NCBI GenBank assembly: GCA_947478985.1
Contig: CANJYC010000013.1
Span: 1 to 15,720, forward strand
Direction: 5' to 3'
Source: Acidobacteriota bacterium
GTDB lineage: Bacteria > Acidobacteriota > Vicinamibacteria > Vicinamibacterales > UBA2999
Length of the DNA stretch: 15,720 bases
In this document: positions 15,349 to 15,720 of the stretch, piece after piece
How the letters are laid out: the number at the start of each line of letters is the position of its first letter
Numbering within the stretch: the first letter of the stretch is position 1
Program-made: the position numbers and the translations under genes
Notes under the pieces: model-generated
The model's database searches: none
What the model saw: the letters and a program-made list of their open reading frames with translations, nothing else
Told to the model about the DNA's origin: nothing

Positions 15349-15534
15349 CCCTGGTTGTCTGACTGGTCCCCCCAGCATTTACGGCAGACTGCCGTAAACC
15401 ACAGCCCGACGGCTTCTCTTGAGCAACGGGCGTGCCGCGTGTCTTTCCTGAGAAATTGCGGCTTGGCCAGGTAGTAACCCACCAGGATTGTCGCTGGCAT
15501 TTCAAAAACGTGCTCGGCGCTCAGCGAAGACCCT
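15349..15534 (-). other. Intergenic region, possible small RNA on the minus strand
   Basis: This stretch has no convincing gene. Minus-strand frames cross it but run antisense into the aldo/keto reductase and show no family signature. It contains the 21-bp palindrome, a GCCCG/CGGGC pair at about 15403-15430, and ends (minus sense) in the terminator hairpin. A leftward transcript would therefore be structured and neatly terminated. I found no good leftward promoter, and the sequence matches no riboswitch, SRP, 6S, tmRNA or RNase P that I recognise. Confidence 0.25.
15378..15398. repeat. Perfect 21-bp palindrome
   Basis: TTTACGGCAG, a central A, and CTGCCGTAAA form a perfect inverted repeat with 10-bp arms in the gap between the DGQHR gene and the aldo/keto reductase. 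As DNA it looks like a dimeric-regulator operator. As RNA it can fold as a 9-bp stem with a 3-nt loop, 30 nt upstream (minus sense) of the terminator. Confidence 0.75.
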
Positions 15535-15720
15535 ATGAACAGCTCAGCCAGATCCCCTCGCAGACTCGGGGCCACCGGACCCGCGGTCTTTCCACTCGCG
15601 CTTGGTTGCATGGGCATGTCCGGCATGTACGGATCGGCCGACGAACGGGAGAGCATCGCCACGATTCACGAGGCGCTCGACTGCGGCATCACTCTTCTCG
15701 ATACCGGTGATTTCTATGGC
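15535..15720 (+). CDS. Aldo/keto reductase, N-terminal part (runs off window)
   Basis: NADPH-dependent oxidoreductase of the aldo/keto reductase superfamily, cytoplasmic. Only the first 62 residues are present. RRLGATGPAVFPLALGCMGMSG is the first strand and turn, and LLDTGDFYG carries the conserved Asp (D56) and catalytic Tyr (Y61). The GCMGMSGMYG and DTGDFYG wording resembles YajO/Tas-like bacterial members. ATG 15535 is the only start after the in-frame TAA near 15478, with only a weak GAAG upstream. It is the same strand as the DGQHR gene but 257 nt away, so probably a separate transcript. Catalytic Lys and His lie beyond the window. Confidence 0.88.
   Translation, partial: MNSSARSPRRLGATGPAVFPLALGCMGMSGMYGSADERESIATIHEALDCGITLLDTGDFYG

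Noticed and set aside
15225..15662. Minus-strand frame of 145 residues spanning the terminator, palindrome and reductase start
   Set aside because: It reads through an intrinsic terminator of its own strand and overlaps two recognised + strand genes; no family features.

Overview
This 15.7 kb high-GC window reads as the chromosome of a Gram-negative (diderm) bacterium. A TolC-type outer-membrane protein, a CBM9-like/DUF5916 protein ending in a terminal Phe beta-signal, and a large signal-peptide-bearing M14 peptidase together suggest Acidobacteriota, possibly the Vicinamibacteria. That placement is inference from gene content; there is no rRNA or marker gene to confirm it. I see no insertion sequence, prophage, CRISPR array, tRNA or rRNA.

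Left part (1-7273, all + strand): the last 10 codons of an upstream gene; a secreted M14 zinc-carboxypeptidase-like protein with a probable glutamine-amidotransferase-like C-terminal region; a ThrA-type aspartate kinase with two ACT domains but no homoserine dehydrogenase; an orphan TolC-family outer-membrane protein; coproheme decarboxylase HemQ only 15 nt behind it; and a small RodZ-type helix-turn-helix protein without a membrane segment.

Middle part (7344-11734): a minus-strand MgtC/SapB membrane protein is divergent from a ferrous-iron uptake cluster, feoA-feoB plus a small CxxCxxC membrane protein, followed by a multi-pass acyltransferase-like membrane protein. The feo promoter region holds a 17-bp inverted repeat exactly between a good -35 and -10, which suggests an iron-responsive operator. 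HemQ and Feo make iron and heme supply the one shared theme of the window.

Right part (11716-15720): the minus-strand DUF5916 protein, with a 19-of-20 poly-glycine loop, overlaps the acyltransferase gene tail to tail by 19 bp. Divergent from it, with its own recognisable promoter, is a stand-alone DGQHR-motif (DndB-like) protein with no dnd/phosphorothioation genes in view. Then comes a 257-bp intergenic region with a UUCG-type intrinsic terminator oriented for the minus strand and a perfect 21-bp palindrome, but no convincing minus-strand gene, so a small structured RNA is possible. The window ends inside the start of an aldo/keto reductase gene.

The stand-alone DGQHR protein, the unexplained minus-strand terminator/palindrome and the operator-in-promoter of feoAB are the most promising items. 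I do not see a complete novel multi-gene system.
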